Shown here one piece after another: positions 8,102 to 16,359 of a stretch of 64,000 nucleotides of DNA. The notes beneath the pieces were generated by a model, which saw only the letters and a program-made list of their open reading frames with translations, was not told the DNA's origin and did not search any database. Source of the stretch: SLRI01 sp964460465 (lineage in GTDB: Bacteria; Pseudomonadota; Alphaproteobacteria; Geminicoccales; Geminicoccaceae); NCBI GenBank assembly GCA_964460465.1, contig CAYWSB010000004.1:15439-79438 (forward strand). Reading direction: 5' to 3'. How positions within the stretch are numbered: position 1 is the first letter of the stretch; each line of letters starts with the position of its first letter. The position numbers were made by a program, and so were the translations under genes.

Positions 8102-10023
8102 AGGTCGCCCGGTGTCACGACGGGTGGTCCGGGCTCGGCCTCGAGCGAGCGCGGCGGCAGCAGCTGGACGTCGCTGAGGAGCTGGATCAGCCCGGGCGGG
8201 CAGGGGTCGTTCTGCATCGAGCGGACCAGGCAGAGCGATTCCAGCGAGCGGCGTGTGACCCGCTCGTCCAGCTCGAGCCCGAGCTCGCCCTGCCGCCGCT
8301 GCAGCGAGCCCTCCGGGGTCAGCCAGCTGCGCCGCTCCGGCGGCACCAGGTCGCGCGGCCCCTCGCGCGGCAGGCTGCCCGTCACCACCTCGGCATCGAG
8401 ATCGTCGTCGATGACCAGCGGCCGGATGACGAAGAGGCGGGTGACATCGACGTTCTGCTGCCGCCGGTTGGTGAAGAACAGCCAGCCGATCAACGGGATG
8501 TCGCCGAGCAGCGGCACCTTGGCGAGGTTGTCGATCTGCTGCTGGCGGTAGAAGCCGCCGATCACCAGCGCCTGGCCCGACTGCACCATGCCCTGGGTGG
8601 TCAGCGTCGAGCGCTGCAGCACCGGGATGTCGTCGACATTCTCCGCCGTGGCGACGCCGTCCTCGATCGCGATGTTCATCCGCACCCGCGGCCGGCCGCC
8701 GGTCTCGACCACATGCGGCCGCACCTGCAGGAGGAGGCCGACCTCGATCTCGACCAGCTCCACCGCCTCGTTGCCCTCGAGCCGGACGAAGAAGGTCTGG
8801 TTCTGGTCGAACGCCGCCTCGACATTGTCGAAGGTCAAGACGGCCGGGCGGGAGATCACCCGCGCGTCGCCCACCTCCTCCAGCGCCCGGATGCGGGCGA
8901 GGACGGAGAACGGGTCGCCCGAGATCGCCGTGGCGAAGCTCAGCCCCTGGGCCAGGGCCGCGACGGCCGGGTTGCCGACGCCGACCGTGGTGTCGGTGTT
9001 GTTGGTGTCGATGTTGATCCGCCAGTCGACGCCGATGTCCTGCAGCCGGTCGGCGGTGATGTCGGCGATCACCACCTCCACCTCGATCAGCCGCTGCGGC
9101 CGGTCGAGCTCCTCGATCAGCCGCTCGTAGATCGGCATGCGGCCGGCGAGGTCGCGGATGACCACCGAGTTGGTGCGCGGATCGCTCTGGATCTGCACGG
9201 TCGTCTCGTCGCTGAGCGCCGGGTTCTGCACCATGAGCTCGGCCTCGCGGGCGATCGCCAGGGCCTCGGCATCGAAGGCGATGAGCGCGTCGGCCTGCAG
9301 CGGGCGATCGCCCCAGACCCGGGTGACCGTCCGTGCCCCGGGCAGGCGCCGGGCGCCGAGGTCGAGCAGGTCGCCGGTGGTGTCGCCGACCAGCTGGCGC
9401 AGGATCGTCGCCAGCCCCGGCACCAGGATCTGGCTGCCGCGGACGGTGTAGGTGCGGTCGTCGGCCTGGGCGTAGCGCAGCTTGAACACCCGAAAGGCCA
9501 CCTCGCTGGTCTGCGCGGTATCCAGCATCTGCGCGGTCGAGCGGATCAGCTCGACGTAGCGCGGCGGGCCGCTGACGTAGAGCACGTCCATCGACGGGCT
9601 GACGCGCCAGGGAAAGCGCGCGTCGAGCACGCCCAGCTCCTCGAGCGAGCGGGTGAGCTGCTCGATGCCCATGCCGTCCAGCCGGATGATCTGGCTCTCG
9701 GCCTCGTCGATCGCCGAGATGTGCAGGACGAAGCCGTCATAGTACCAGAGCAGGCCGTAGAGCCGGGCGAGGGTGTCGAGGAACTGGCGCGGCGGCTGCG
9801 CCGGCAGCCGCCCCCGGACGACCCCGAAGACGTTCGGGCTGATGGTGATGGGGATGCCGACCTCCGAGGCGAACTCGCGCAAAAGCTCGGTCAGGTCCTG
9901 CTCGACGGTGACATAGCCGAAGGGCTCGGTGCCCCACGGCGGCTCGTTGGCGGCCCGGGCGGGCGTCGACACCAGCAAGGCGAGGCAGAGTGCGACGATG
10001 CAGCGCCCAAGATAGCGGATCAC
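8095..10023 (-). CDS. sctC: T3SS outer-membrane secretin SctC
   Basis: This 642-residue protein has a Sec signal peptide (about residues 1-24, cleaved after PARA), N-terminal periplasmic N0/N1 domains (about 35-190), a spacer, an N3-type domain with the RTNSVVIRDL motif (about 285-300) and the secretin barrel (about 330-560, including VPLLGDIPLIGWLFF near the membrane lip). It forms the outer-membrane ring through which the needle passes. The C-terminal tail (about 560-642) would carry a pilotin site, but no pilotin gene was recognised nearby. The start is GTG 10023 with a weak ribosome site. The 276 bases upstream (10024-10299) hold no gene and no clear promoter. Confidence 0.96.
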   Translation of the reverse strand: MIRYLGRCIVALCLALLVSTPARAANEPPWGTEPFGYVTVEQDLTELLREFASEVGIPITISPNVFGVVRGRLPAQPPRQFLDTLARLYGLLWYYDGFVLHISAIDEAESQIIRLDGMGIEQLTRSLEELGVLDARFPWRVSPSMDVLYVSGPPRYVELIRSTAQMLDTAQTSEVAFRVFKLRYAQADDRTYTVRGSQILVPGLATILRQLVGDTTGDLLDLGARRLPGARTVTRVWGDRPLQADALIAFDAEALAIAREAELMVQNPALSDETTVQIQSDPRTNSVVIRDLAGRMPIYERLIEELDRPQRLIEVEVVIADITADRLQDIGVDWRINIDTNNTDTTVGVGNPAVAALAQGLSFATAISGDPFSVLARIRALEEVGDARVISRPAVLTFDNVEAAFDQNQTFFVRLEGNEAVELVEIEVGLLLQVRPHVVETGGRPRVRMNIAIEDGVATAENVDDIPVLQRSTLTTQGMVQSGQALVIGGFYRQQQIDNLAKVPLLGDIPLIGWLFFTNRRQQNVDVTRLFVIRPLVIDDDLDAEVVTGSLPREGPRDLVPPERRSWLTPEGSLQRRQGELGLELDERVTRRSLESLCLVRSMQNDPCPPGLIQLLSDVQLLPPRSLEAEPGPPVVTPGDLY

Positions 10024-10299
10024 GACGTCTCTGCGCTCGATCTATTCGTCAAGGCGGGCCGCACCAGGAACGATCGCGGCCCGGGACAGGCCACTTGCAT
10101 CGCTCGTGGCCTCGTACAGCGACCCCAACGTCGGGGCAACGGTCATCGGTCGACTGCCGCGCGCCGGCGCCGGCGCACGGTCTCGGGCCGATGCCGTGCG
10201 CCACGTGATCGGCGCGCGGCACGCTGCCGGTCGCCGTCCGCGAGATGTCGTGCCGCAGCCCCGGCGCTCGGCTGCCTGCCTGATCGCATGCCTCAGGCC

Positions 10300-10737
10300 T
10301 CAGGGAAAAATCATCATCGGCGGCGGCGGCTGGCGCGGCTGCTCGACGCGCCGCCCGCGCCACGCCTCGACCTGGTCGAGAAACTCGCCCAGCGCCGCCT
10401 CGATCGCCGGGTAGTCCAGCCGCTCGATGTCGAGGCGGCGGTGCAGCACCAGCCGCTCCGCCGCTTCGTCCAGGGCCACGACCTCCGGATGCTCGAGGAC
10501 CCGGCCCAGTGCCCGCTCCATCGTTCGCCGCAGCAGCTGCTCGCGCTCGAAGGCAGCCTCGGGCAGGGCCTCGAGCGGCGCCTCGACGACCACCTGGCCG
10601 CGACCGAGCGGGCGGATGGTCAGATCCAGGCCGCCCTGGAAGGCGAGGGCGATCCGGCCCTCGCCGTCCGGGGCGAGGCCGCTCTCGCCGAGGGTACGGC
10701 CCAGGCGGGCCACCAGCTCATCGTAGCGCATCGCCAC
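10300..10737 (-). CDS. Class I (CesT-type) T3SS chaperone
   Basis: This 145-residue protein has the small-chaperone layout: helix (MRYDELVARLGRTLGESGL), strands (GRIALAFQGGLDLTIRPLG, QVVVEAPLEAL), a long helix (EREQLLRRTMERAL), more strands (VVALDEAAERLVLHRRLDIERLD) and a C-terminal helix (IEAALGEFLDQVEAW). It ends in a Pro-rich tail PRQPPPPMMIFP. It follows sctB in the translocon operon with a 31-base gap. Its client is unknown; translocators normally use SycD-type chaperones, so it may serve a distant effector. Confidence 0.7.
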   Translation of the reverse strand: MAMRYDELVARLGRTLGESGLAPDGEGRIALAFQGGLDLTIRPLGRGQVVVEAPLEALPEAAFEREQLLRRTMERALGRVLEHPEVVALDEAAERLVLHRRLDIERLDYPAIEAALGEFLDQVEAWRGRRVEQPRQPPPPMMIFP

Positions 10738-10768
10738 ATTCCCCGCTCCGCGCCGCAGCCGCCACGGC

Positions 10769-11848
10769 TCAGCTCCAGATCTTGCTCTGCACCTGCGCCT
10801 GCGCCTGCTCGATCTCGCCCAGCTTTTGCCGGACGTCGCGCATCAGCTCGAGCATCTTCTGCACGATCTCGTCCTGCTCCTGCGATTGATAGCCGTACAT
10901 CTTGGCGTCGGCCTCGAGCTCGGCGCGGTGGGCGTCCATGAACTTGCTGATCGAATCGAGCGCCGCACCCACGATCTGGCCAGCACCACTCATGATCTGG
11001 CCGGTGGCCTGCCAGCGCTGCATCTGCATGTTGCCGAGTGTCGACGAGGCATCGATCGACTTGCTCTGGATCGCCACCTCGGTCGACTTGCTGTCGAGCA
11101 GCTTGTCGCGGAGCTGCGACAGCAACCCCTGCTTCTGCACCTGGCCCGTGCGCGTGTCGGTGGCGGTCGGCGCCGACGAGCCCGGCAACTGGTTGCCCGA
11201 GCTCTGGGACATCGCATTCGCTCGGGGTCGCCCCACCTGGACGTCGCCGGAGCCCACGCTGCTCGTCGACGACGTGCCCGACTGCTGGCCGCTCTGCAGG
11301 TCCTTCAGCATCTGCGACATGTTCGGCCGCGCAGCGTCCGCGGCCTGGATGCCCTTCATCGCCGTGTTGGCGCCCTTGGCAGCGCCGATGCCGCTCATCA
11401 GGCCGCCACCGATGGTCATGGCGCCGCTGGTGATGCCCGAGGCGAGCGCGAACACCGCCCCCTTGCGGATCTGGTCGGCCGCCTCCCGCAGCTTGTCGAC
11501 CTCGGCGTTGCGGGAGACGGCACGGGAGTCCTTGGCGGTCTGCCGCATCTGCTGACCGATCTCGTGCAGGATGGTCATGACGTCGAGCAGCGTGCTGCCG
11601 ATCAGCATGGCCGAGCTGTCGAACTTGCTGGCGACCAGCCCCAGGCTCTGGGCGTTCACCGGCTGCGGGATCTCGAGCGTCGGGTTGAGCACGCCCTTGG
11701 CGACCTGCTCGCGGGCGTTCTTGATGGCGTCGAGGAACGCGACCCGCTCCTCCGACGTCTTGAAGCTCGCCCGCTTCTCCAGCCGCAGATCCTCGACATG
11801 GTTGAGGCTGATGGTGAGCCGTGGCGCGGCACTACCGACATCGGTCAT
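10769..11848 (-). CDS. sctB: Minor translocator SctB (YopD/IpaC-like)
   Basis: This 359-residue secreted protein has one clear hydrophobic hairpin (about residues 128-165, AVFALASGITSGAMTIGGGLMSGIGAA), a Ser/Gly/Gln-rich central linker (about 185-245) and a C-terminal coiled coil (about 305-355, LEADAKMYGYQSQEQDEIVQ). These traits and its position after a SycD-family chaperone identify the smaller pore-forming translocator. ATG 11848 overlaps the chaperone stop (ATGA), and longer readings run through the chaperone gene. Sequence similarity to YopD itself is weak, as is usual for this family. Confidence 0.8.
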   Translation of the reverse strand: MTDVGSAAPRLTISLNHVEDLRLEKRASFKTSEERVAFLDAIKNAREQVAKGVLNPTLEIPQPVNAQSLGLVASKFDSSAMLIGSTLLDVMTILHEIGQQMRQTAKDSRAVSRNAEVDKLREAADQIRKGAVFALASGITSGAMTIGGGLMSGIGAAKGANTAMKGIQAADAARPNMSQMLKDLQSGQQSGTSSTSSVGSGDVQVGRPRANAMSQSSGNQLPGSSAPTATDTRTGQVQKQGLLSQLRDKLLDSKSTEVAIQSKSIDASSTLGNMQMQRWQATGQIMSGAGQIVGAALDSISKFMDAHRAELEADAKMYGYQSQEQDEIVQKMLELMRDVRQKLGEIEQAQAQVQSKIWS

Positions 11849-12354
11849 CGTGCGTCTCCTTCGACGGCCTCGCCGTCGGCTGCGAGCATCTGCTCGAGGG
11901 CCTGATAGAGGATCTCCACGTGGCGGATGACCGCCTGGCGGTCGCCGGCGTTGTCCGCCCAGTCGAGGGCGGCCTCCAGCCCGCTCACCGCCTCCTCGAA
12001 AAGCCCGAGGGCGATGTAGCACTCGGCGGCCCGGAGCGGGGCCAGGGGGTCGGTGTTACCGGTCTCGGCGACCATCGAGTAGGCCATGATGGCACCGGCA
12101 TAGTCCTTGAGCTGCTGCCGGGCGGCGCCGAGGCCGAGCCAGAAGCGCGCGCTCAGATGGTCGTGGAAGCAGAGCACCTGGAAGGTCCGCTCCGCGTCTG
12201 CATACTGGCCCTGCTCGTATTCGTTGTAGGCGAGGCCATAGAGCGCCTCGAGGTCCTCGGTGTCGAACCCGGCGACCTCGGCGAAGGTCCCGCCTGCGAG
12301 GATCGCCGCAGCCGGCCCGACCGCCGTCTCTTTCTCTGCTGCCGACATCGTCAT
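11845..12354 (-). CDS. SycD/LcrH-type class II chaperone (copy serving SctB)
   Basis: This 169-residue protein has three TPR motifs (about residues 35-140: LEALYGLAYNEYEQGQYADAERTF, ARFWLGLGAARQQLKDYAGAIMAY, PLAPLRAAECYIALGLFEEAVSGL). That is the signature of the LcrH/SycD/IpgC family, cytosolic chaperones that keep the hydrophobic translocators soluble. It overlaps sctB by 4 bases, suggesting SctB is its client. A paralogue lies upstream of sctE (13615-14127). Both copies share the pattern FDTED/ISDEQ followed by YAYAFN/YGLAYN. Confidence 0.92.
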   Translation of the reverse strand: MTMSAAEKETAVGPAAAILAGGTFAEVAGFDTEDLEALYGLAYNEYEQGQYADAERTFQVLCFHDHLSARFWLGLGAARQQLKDYAGAIMAYSMVAETGNTDPLAPLRAAECYIALGLFEEAVSGLEAALDWADNAGDRQAVIRHVEILYQALEQMLAADGEAVEGDAR

Positions 12355-12382
12355 GCTGCTTCCTTCGCCACCGCTGCCGCGA

Positions 12383-13618
12383 TCAGATCGCGTTGATCCG
12401 CTTGTCGGTGCTGCTCATCTGGTTGAGGATGCTCATCACCGCCGACACGTTCTCGTTCATCCGATCGACGATCTCCTGCAGCTTGTCGGCCTGATCCTGG
12501 AACATCTGCTGCAGCTGGAGGAAGAAGGCGTCCATGTCCTTGATGCTGGCGCGCAGGTTCTCGGCCTCCGAGGTCTTCACGGCCGTGTAGATCTGCGAGC
12601 CGCCCTGACCGATCGTGGCGCAGGCACCGATGCCGACCGCGGCATAGGACGACATTTTGCCCGCTATCGAGACCGTGGAGGCGGCGGCGTCCGCGCTCTT
12701 GGCGGCGGCCTGGGCGGTCCGGCCGGCGATCCCGGCGGCCAAGGTCGCACCCTTGCTGCCCATCTCCGCCGCCTTGCTGGCGAGCTTGGCGGCCCCGGCG
12801 CCACTGGCGATGCCGACGATGGCAAGGCCGATCGAGACCCCCAGCGACGCCCATGGGGCGTCATCCTCCTTCACACCCATGGCCTGCATGTTCTCGGGCG
12901 TGAACAGCGCCCCCATGGTCTGGGTGGCCAGGGCCACGCCGAGCAGGGGGCCGCCGGCGATGCTGCCGGCGACCACGGCGACGGCGGTCAGCACGCCGAC
13001 GATGATCGCACTGGCGATGAGCTTGTTCTTCTCGGGATCGCCCGGCAACGCCTCCGCCAGCTTCTCGATCATCGCGTTCATCATGTTGCCTTCGAGGCCC
13101 ACGGCCTTGCCCAGCGACTCGCTGTTCAGCGTGTTCATCACCGCCATGGTGATGCCGGCGGCGAGCAGCGCCACGCCGGCGGCCGCCCCGACACCCGTCG
13201 CCACCAGCAGCGCTCCGGCGATGATCATCGCAGCCGCGGCGATCCAGCCGAAGATCTCGCCGGCAAGCCCGCCCTTCTCGGCCTTGCCCTGCTTGTCGCG
13301 CATCTCCTGCAGCTTCTCGAGCCGCTCCTCGGCGACCTTGAGCTTGTCCTCCTTGATGGTCTCGGCCTGCTCGCGCCCGGTCTTCATCGAGGTGTCCTCG
13401 ATCGTCATCTTGAGCGCGATGACCATCGCCATCATGTCGCCCAGATTGGGCATCTGCGGCGGCATCATGCCGAGGCTCGCCGCTCCCGACCCGCCCGGGG
13501 GGTTGAAGTCGCCCGCACCGTAGTAGGTTGGCCTGGGTGTCGGTGTCGGGGACTTGTCCTTCGGACCATCGGACGGCGGGATGATGGTCGGCCCACCGGA
13601 GCTGACGGAGTCGATCAT
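12383..13618 (-). CDS. sctE: Major translocator SctE (YopB/IpaB/SipB-like)
   Basis: This 411-residue protein has a Pro-rich N-terminus, a coiled coil (about residues 75-110, KEDKLKVAEERLEKLQEMRDKQ), a first hydrophobic segment pair (about 120-155, GEIFGWIAAAAMIIAGALLVATGVGAAAG) and a second (about 190-250), then an Ala-rich helical C-terminus with a coiled coil (about 355-400). Two hydrophobic regions flanked by coiled coils are the hallmark of the larger pore-forming translocator. ATG 13618 overlaps the upstream SycD-family stop (ATGA). It is followed after 28 bases by the second chaperone gene. Confidence 0.9.
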   Translation of the reverse strand: MIDSVSSGGPTIIPPSDGPKDKSPTPTPRPTYYGAGDFNPPGGSGAASLGMMPPQMPNLGDMMAMVIALKMTIEDTSMKTGREQAETIKEDKLKVAEERLEKLQEMRDKQGKAEKGGLAGEIFGWIAAAAMIIAGALLVATGVGAAAGVALLAAGITMAVMNTLNSESLGKAVGLEGNMMNAMIEKLAEALPGDPEKNKLIASAIIVGVLTAVAVVAGSIAGGPLLGVALATQTMGALFTPENMQAMGVKEDDAPWASLGVSIGLAIVGIASGAGAAKLASKAAEMGSKGATLAAGIAGRTAQAAAKSADAAASTVSIAGKMSSYAAVGIGACATIGQGGSQIYTAVKTSEAENLRASIKDMDAFFLQLQQMFQDQADKLQEIVDRMNENVSAVMSILNQMSSTDKRINAI

Positions 13619-14127
13619 GGCTGGCTCTCCCGGCGACGGTCGATGGCGACCTGGAGGATGGCGGCCCGCTCGCGGACCGGCCGGTGCTCGGGCTTGTCGG
13701 CGGCCCAGTGCAGCGCCGCCTTGACCCCGCTCTGCGCCGCATCCAGCTGGCCCACGGCGAGGTAGCACTCGGCGGCGCGGAGCGGCGGGATCGGGTTCTC
13801 GACGTCGTTCAGGCTGGCGCTGGCGAAGGCCGCGATGGCACCCGGATAGTCCTTGCGCTGCTGGCGGCAGATGCCGAGCCCGACCAGGTACTTGGCCTGG
13901 AACTGGTCGAGCGAGGCGAGCCAGGTCAGGAGCTTCTCGGCCTCGGCCCAGCGAGCCTGGTCGACCAGGTTGAAGGCATAGGCGTAGACCGCCTCCATCT
14001 GCTCGTCGCTGATCTCCATGAAATCCTTGAAGGTGTAGCCCTCGAAGGCGATCGCGTGCGCGATGATCGCCGCCCCCTCGGGATCCATCCTCTCCAGCAG
14101 CTCGTTCGGCGTTTCGGCTCTCGACAT
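13615..14127 (-). CDS. SycD/LcrH-type class II chaperone (copy serving SctE)
   Basis: This 170-residue three-TPR chaperone (about residues 45-150: MEAVYAYAFNLVDQARWAEAEKLLTWL, AKYLVGLGICRQQRKDYPGAIAAF, PPLRAAECYLAVGQLDAAQSGV) has the typical LcrH N-terminal helix ending. It precedes sctE with a 4-base overlap. It is a diverged paralogue of 11845-12354, so each translocator appears to have its own chaperone, whereas in Yersinia a single LcrH serves both YopB and YopD. The true start is ATG 14127; the longer frame runs into the tip gene. Confidence 0.92.
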   Translation of the reverse strand: MSRAETPNELLERMDPEGAAIIAHAIAFEGYTFKDFMEISDEQMEAVYAYAFNLVDQARWAEAEKLLTWLASLDQFQAKYLVGLGICRQQRKDYPGAIAAFASASLNDVENPIPPLRAAECYLAVGQLDAAQSGVKAALHWAADKPEHRPVRERAAILQVAIDRRRESQP

Positions 14128-14159
14128 GGTGTGATCCCTTGGCTCTGCCGCCGCCCCGC

Positions 14160-14972
14160 TCAGCGCATGTTGCCGACGATCTTGTCGCTCAGGCCGGCGA
14201 ACTTCTGGGTCAGGTTGGAGAGCATCTCGAGGGCGTTGTTCTGCTTGCTGACCATGCTCTGCAGCGCGATCATGTCGAGCTGGTCGTTCGACGTCATGCG
14301 GTCGATCTCGGTCTCGAGATTCTCCATCATGGTCTTGATCTGGTCCTTGGTGACGAAGCGCTCGACATTGCCGTTGGCGTCCGTCGGCGTCGGCACGCCG
14401 GAGGCCTGCAGGACCTCGCGCAGGGTCTGGCCGCTGGCCAGCGGCTTGTCGAGATCGACATGCGTCGGCGGGAAGTTGGGGTCCTGGCCGCTCATGATGA
14501 CCTCGGCCTTGGCCTGCACCTCCTTGCCGAGCTGGTGGTACTCGGTCGTGGGATAGGAGACGGTCCAGCCCCCATTGGCGGTCGACATCGCGGATTTGTC
14601 CATGTTGGACGCCTTGTGCGGCACGCCGTACTTGTCCAGCGTGTCCTTGAAGTCGGGAGCCATCCACGAGCGCCCGCCGGCGCTGCCCCAGTTGGACATC
14701 TGCTCGCCGACCTTGCCCAGCTCGGCCGCCTCCGGCACCGCCGAGGGCTCGGACACGCGCATCTGGCCCATGACAGCGCGCAGCTCGTTGATCGCGTTGT
14801 TCCGCGCGCGCATGTCGCCGATCTTCGCCTTGACCGCGTTCTCGTTGTTCTGCGCCCGCTCGACGCCGAAGGCGAGCAGCACGCTCTGCATGTCGCCGCC
14901 GCCGATCAGCCGCGAGATGGCATCCTGCTGGATGCTGTTGCTGCCACTTATGCCGGATACGGACATCGTCAC
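14160..14972 (-). CDS. Putative needle-tip protein SctA (paralogue 1, long)
   Basis: This 270-residue secreted-type protein has no signal peptide. It is the second of two paralogues occupying the lcrV position of an lcrG-lcrV-lcrH-yopB-yopD-like operon. Residues about 20-70 (GGDMQSVLLAFGVERAQNNENAVKAKI) and the C-terminal helix about 225-270 (SNDQLDMIALQSMVSKQNNA, ending DKIVGNMR) are near-identical to the copy at 15187. The middle (about 75-215, with GGRSWMAPDFKDTLDKYGVP) is specific. Two long helices around a variable globular centre is the plan of LcrV/IpaD tip proteins. No direct LcrV signature is visible, so the call rests on architecture and synteny. Confidence 0.6.
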   Translation of the reverse strand: MTMSVSGISGSNSIQQDAISRLIGGGDMQSVLLAFGVERAQNNENAVKAKIGDMRARNNAINELRAVMGQMRVSEPSAVPEAAELGKVGEQMSNWGSAGGRSWMAPDFKDTLDKYGVPHKASNMDKSAMSTANGGWTVSYPTTEYHQLGKEVQAKAEVIMSGQDPNFPPTHVDLDKPLASGQTLREVLQASGVPTPTDANGNVERFVTKDQIKTMMENLETEIDRMTSNDQLDMIALQSMVSKQNNALEMLSNLTQKFAGLSDKIVGNMR

Positions 14973-15012
14973 TTCTCCAATCGCGTGAAACTGGCGGTCG
15001 GCGACCGGCGCG

Positions 15013-15132
15013 TCAGCACCGCCTGCCGACGATCTTGTCGTCGACGCCCTGCCGCATGGCGCCGCTGCCGCCGGGCTCGGCGATGCCGCCGCGCCGGCGG
15101 GCGGCCGAAGCGCCTGGTCGTCGGGCGGTCAT
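15013..15132 (-). CDS. Small ORF (39 residues) ending in a tip-protein-like tail
   Basis: A short reading frame between the two tip paralogues starts at ATG 15132, preceded by GAGGTGGGAG. It is Arg/Gly/Ala-rich and ends GVDDKIVGRRC, which echoes the DKIVGNMR terminus of both neighbours. The shared bases (ttgccgacgatcttgtcg in the complement, against ctgccgacgatcttgtcg here) suggest a remnant of a third tandem copy fused to new sequence. It could equally be non-coding debris. Confidence 0.35.
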   Translation of the reverse strand: MTARRPGASAARRRGGIAEPGGSGAMRQGVDDKIVGRRC

Positions 15133-15186
15133 CGTCCCGCTCCCACCTCGGCAGCACCGGCCCGGGCGTCGCCGTCGGATCGCCCG

Positions 15187-15750
15187 TCAGCGCATGTTGC
15201 CGACGATCTTGTCGTTGAGCTGCGCGAACTTCGAGGTCAGGTTGGAGACCATCTCGATCGCGTTGTTCTGCTTGCTCACCATGCTCTGCAGGGTGATCAT
15301 GTCGAGCTGGTCGTTCGAGGTCAGCTCGTCGATCTTCGACTCGAGATTGGCGATGATGTCGGCGAACGCGTCCTTCTTGCCGAGCTTCGCCTCGCCCTTG
15401 TCCTCCTTGATGTTGCTCCACAGGCCGTGCTTCTCGAGCGTCGCCTTGGCGGCCTGGTACTGCGGGTCGCTGGTCTTGATGGCGCTGCCGTTGACCTCGA
15501 GCTTCTTGTCCTTCTCGTCCTTCTCGGGCTTGACCGAGCGCAGGTACTGCATCGCCTTCTGCAGCTCCTGGATGTCGCCGTTGCGCGAGCGCATGTCGGC
15601 GATCTTGGCCTTGACCGCGCTCTCCATGTTCTGCGCCCGCTCGATCCCGAAGGCGAGCAGGACGCTTTCCATGTCGCCGGTGCCGATGGTGTTGGCCAGG
15701 GCCTCGAAATGAATGCCCGAAGTCCCGCTCACGCCGCCAACGTTGGTCAT
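15187..15750 (-). CDS. Putative needle-tip protein SctA (paralogue 2, short)
   Basis: This 187-residue protein shares with the 270-residue copy an N-terminal block (about residues 22-60, GTGDMESVLLAFGIERAQNM then ESAVKAKIADMRSRN) and the last 45 residues (LTSNDQLDMITLQSMVSKQN, ending DKIVGNMR). Its centre (about 70-135) is short, Lys/Asp/Glu-rich and unrelated to the other copy. It follows the LcrG-like gene, as lcrV follows lcrG. The two proteins could form a mixed tip, act at different hosts, or one could be an export-only relative. Start ATG 15750. Confidence 0.6.
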   Translation of the reverse strand: MTNVGGVSGTSGIHFEALANTIGTGDMESVLLAFGIERAQNMESAVKAKIADMRSRNGDIQELQKAMQYLRSVKPEKDEKDKKLEVNGSAIKTSDPQYQAAKATLEKHGLWSNIKEDKGEAKLGKKDAFADIIANLESKIDELTSNDQLDMITLQSMVSKQNNAIEMVSNLTSKFAQLNDKIVGNMR

Positions 15751-15826
15751 CTCCTGGATCCCTTGTGGTCCGGGCGGCCTCGGTCTGCGTGCCGGGCGCC
15801 GCGGGGATTGTGGTCGAAGGGGCTGC

Positions 15827-16243
15827 TCAGATGCTGATCCGGCCGGCCCTGGGCGGCCGTGCGCCCTTCGGCCCGCTCATCGCCTGGCGGGCCTCGCGAC
15901 GGGCGGCGTCGGCGAACTGGGCGGCCGCGGCCTCCATGGCCTGGGCGATCTCGCGCTCGCCGCTGCCGCCGAAGCGGCCGCTCTTGAGGAACGCGGCCGT
16001 CATCCCGGGCTGCAGGCCGAAGCTGCGCTGGATCTCGGCCAGCTGCCGCTCCTGGCCGACGGCGGCGGCCTCGAGCTCGTCGAGCAGGGCGGTGACCTTG
16101 GCGACCCGCCGGTCGATGTCGGGCTCGGCGAAGGCGGCCTTGATCCGGTCGATCTCGTCGGGCCGCAGCGCGACGTCCGCGTCGCCGTTGCCGCCGGCCT
16201 CGGCCAGCGCCTGCTTGACCACCTCCACGTCGATCTGCGCCAT
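15827..16243 (-). CDS. LcrG/PcrG-like tip chaperone and secretion regulator (putative)
   Basis: This 138-residue helical protein is the first gene of the translocon operon. Its C-terminal half has a coiled helix followed by FGLQPGMTAAFLKSGRF (compare IGLTPEAVMKIFAGRS in LcrG), then a helical acidic stretch and a basic Pro-rich ending GPKGARPPRAGRISI (compare the LcrG end GKRPRKPTMMRGQII). LcrG binds LcrV in the cytosol and helps block effector export. The order lcrG-like, tip, SycD, sctE, sctB matches Yersinia. The N-terminal 50 residues are an extension over LcrG (95 residues). The start ATG 16243 has a GGAGA site upstream. Confidence 0.55.
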   Translation of the reverse strand: MAQIDVEVVKQALAEAGGNGDADVALRPDEIDRIKAAFAEPDIDRRVAKVTALLDELEAAAVGQERQLAEIQRSFGLQPGMTAAFLKSGRFGGSGEREIAQAMEAAAAQFADAARREARQAMSGPKGARPPRAGRISI

Positions 16244-16330
16244 CTGCCACGTCTCCCTCGTTGTTGCGTCGGCGGTGTCGGACCGCGGCCGTGCGCGCTG
16301 CGCTGGCCGCGTCAACCTCTCGTTGCGGCC

Positions 16331-16359
16331 ACAATGCTGAAGCGCTCAAGCATTGTCAA
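16331..16359 (-). promoter_or_regulatory. T3SS box C, promoter/operator of the translocon operon
   Basis: On the minus strand TTGACA (16359-16354), a 17-base spacer and CATTGT (16336-16331) form a good sigma70-type promoter. The spacer is almost wholly filled by the dyad, which on the plus strand reads TGCTGAAGCGCTCAAGCA at 16335-16352. The predicted transcript starts about 80 bases before the LcrG-like ATG at 16243. The site overlaps the last codons of the methyltransferase gene. Confidence 0.72.

Noticed and set aside
10024..10050. TTGACG with GAGCGC upstream of sctC as another T3SS box
   Set aside because: The dyad is not present beyond GAGCGC, and the -10 position (GACGTC) is poor and too close to the start codon.
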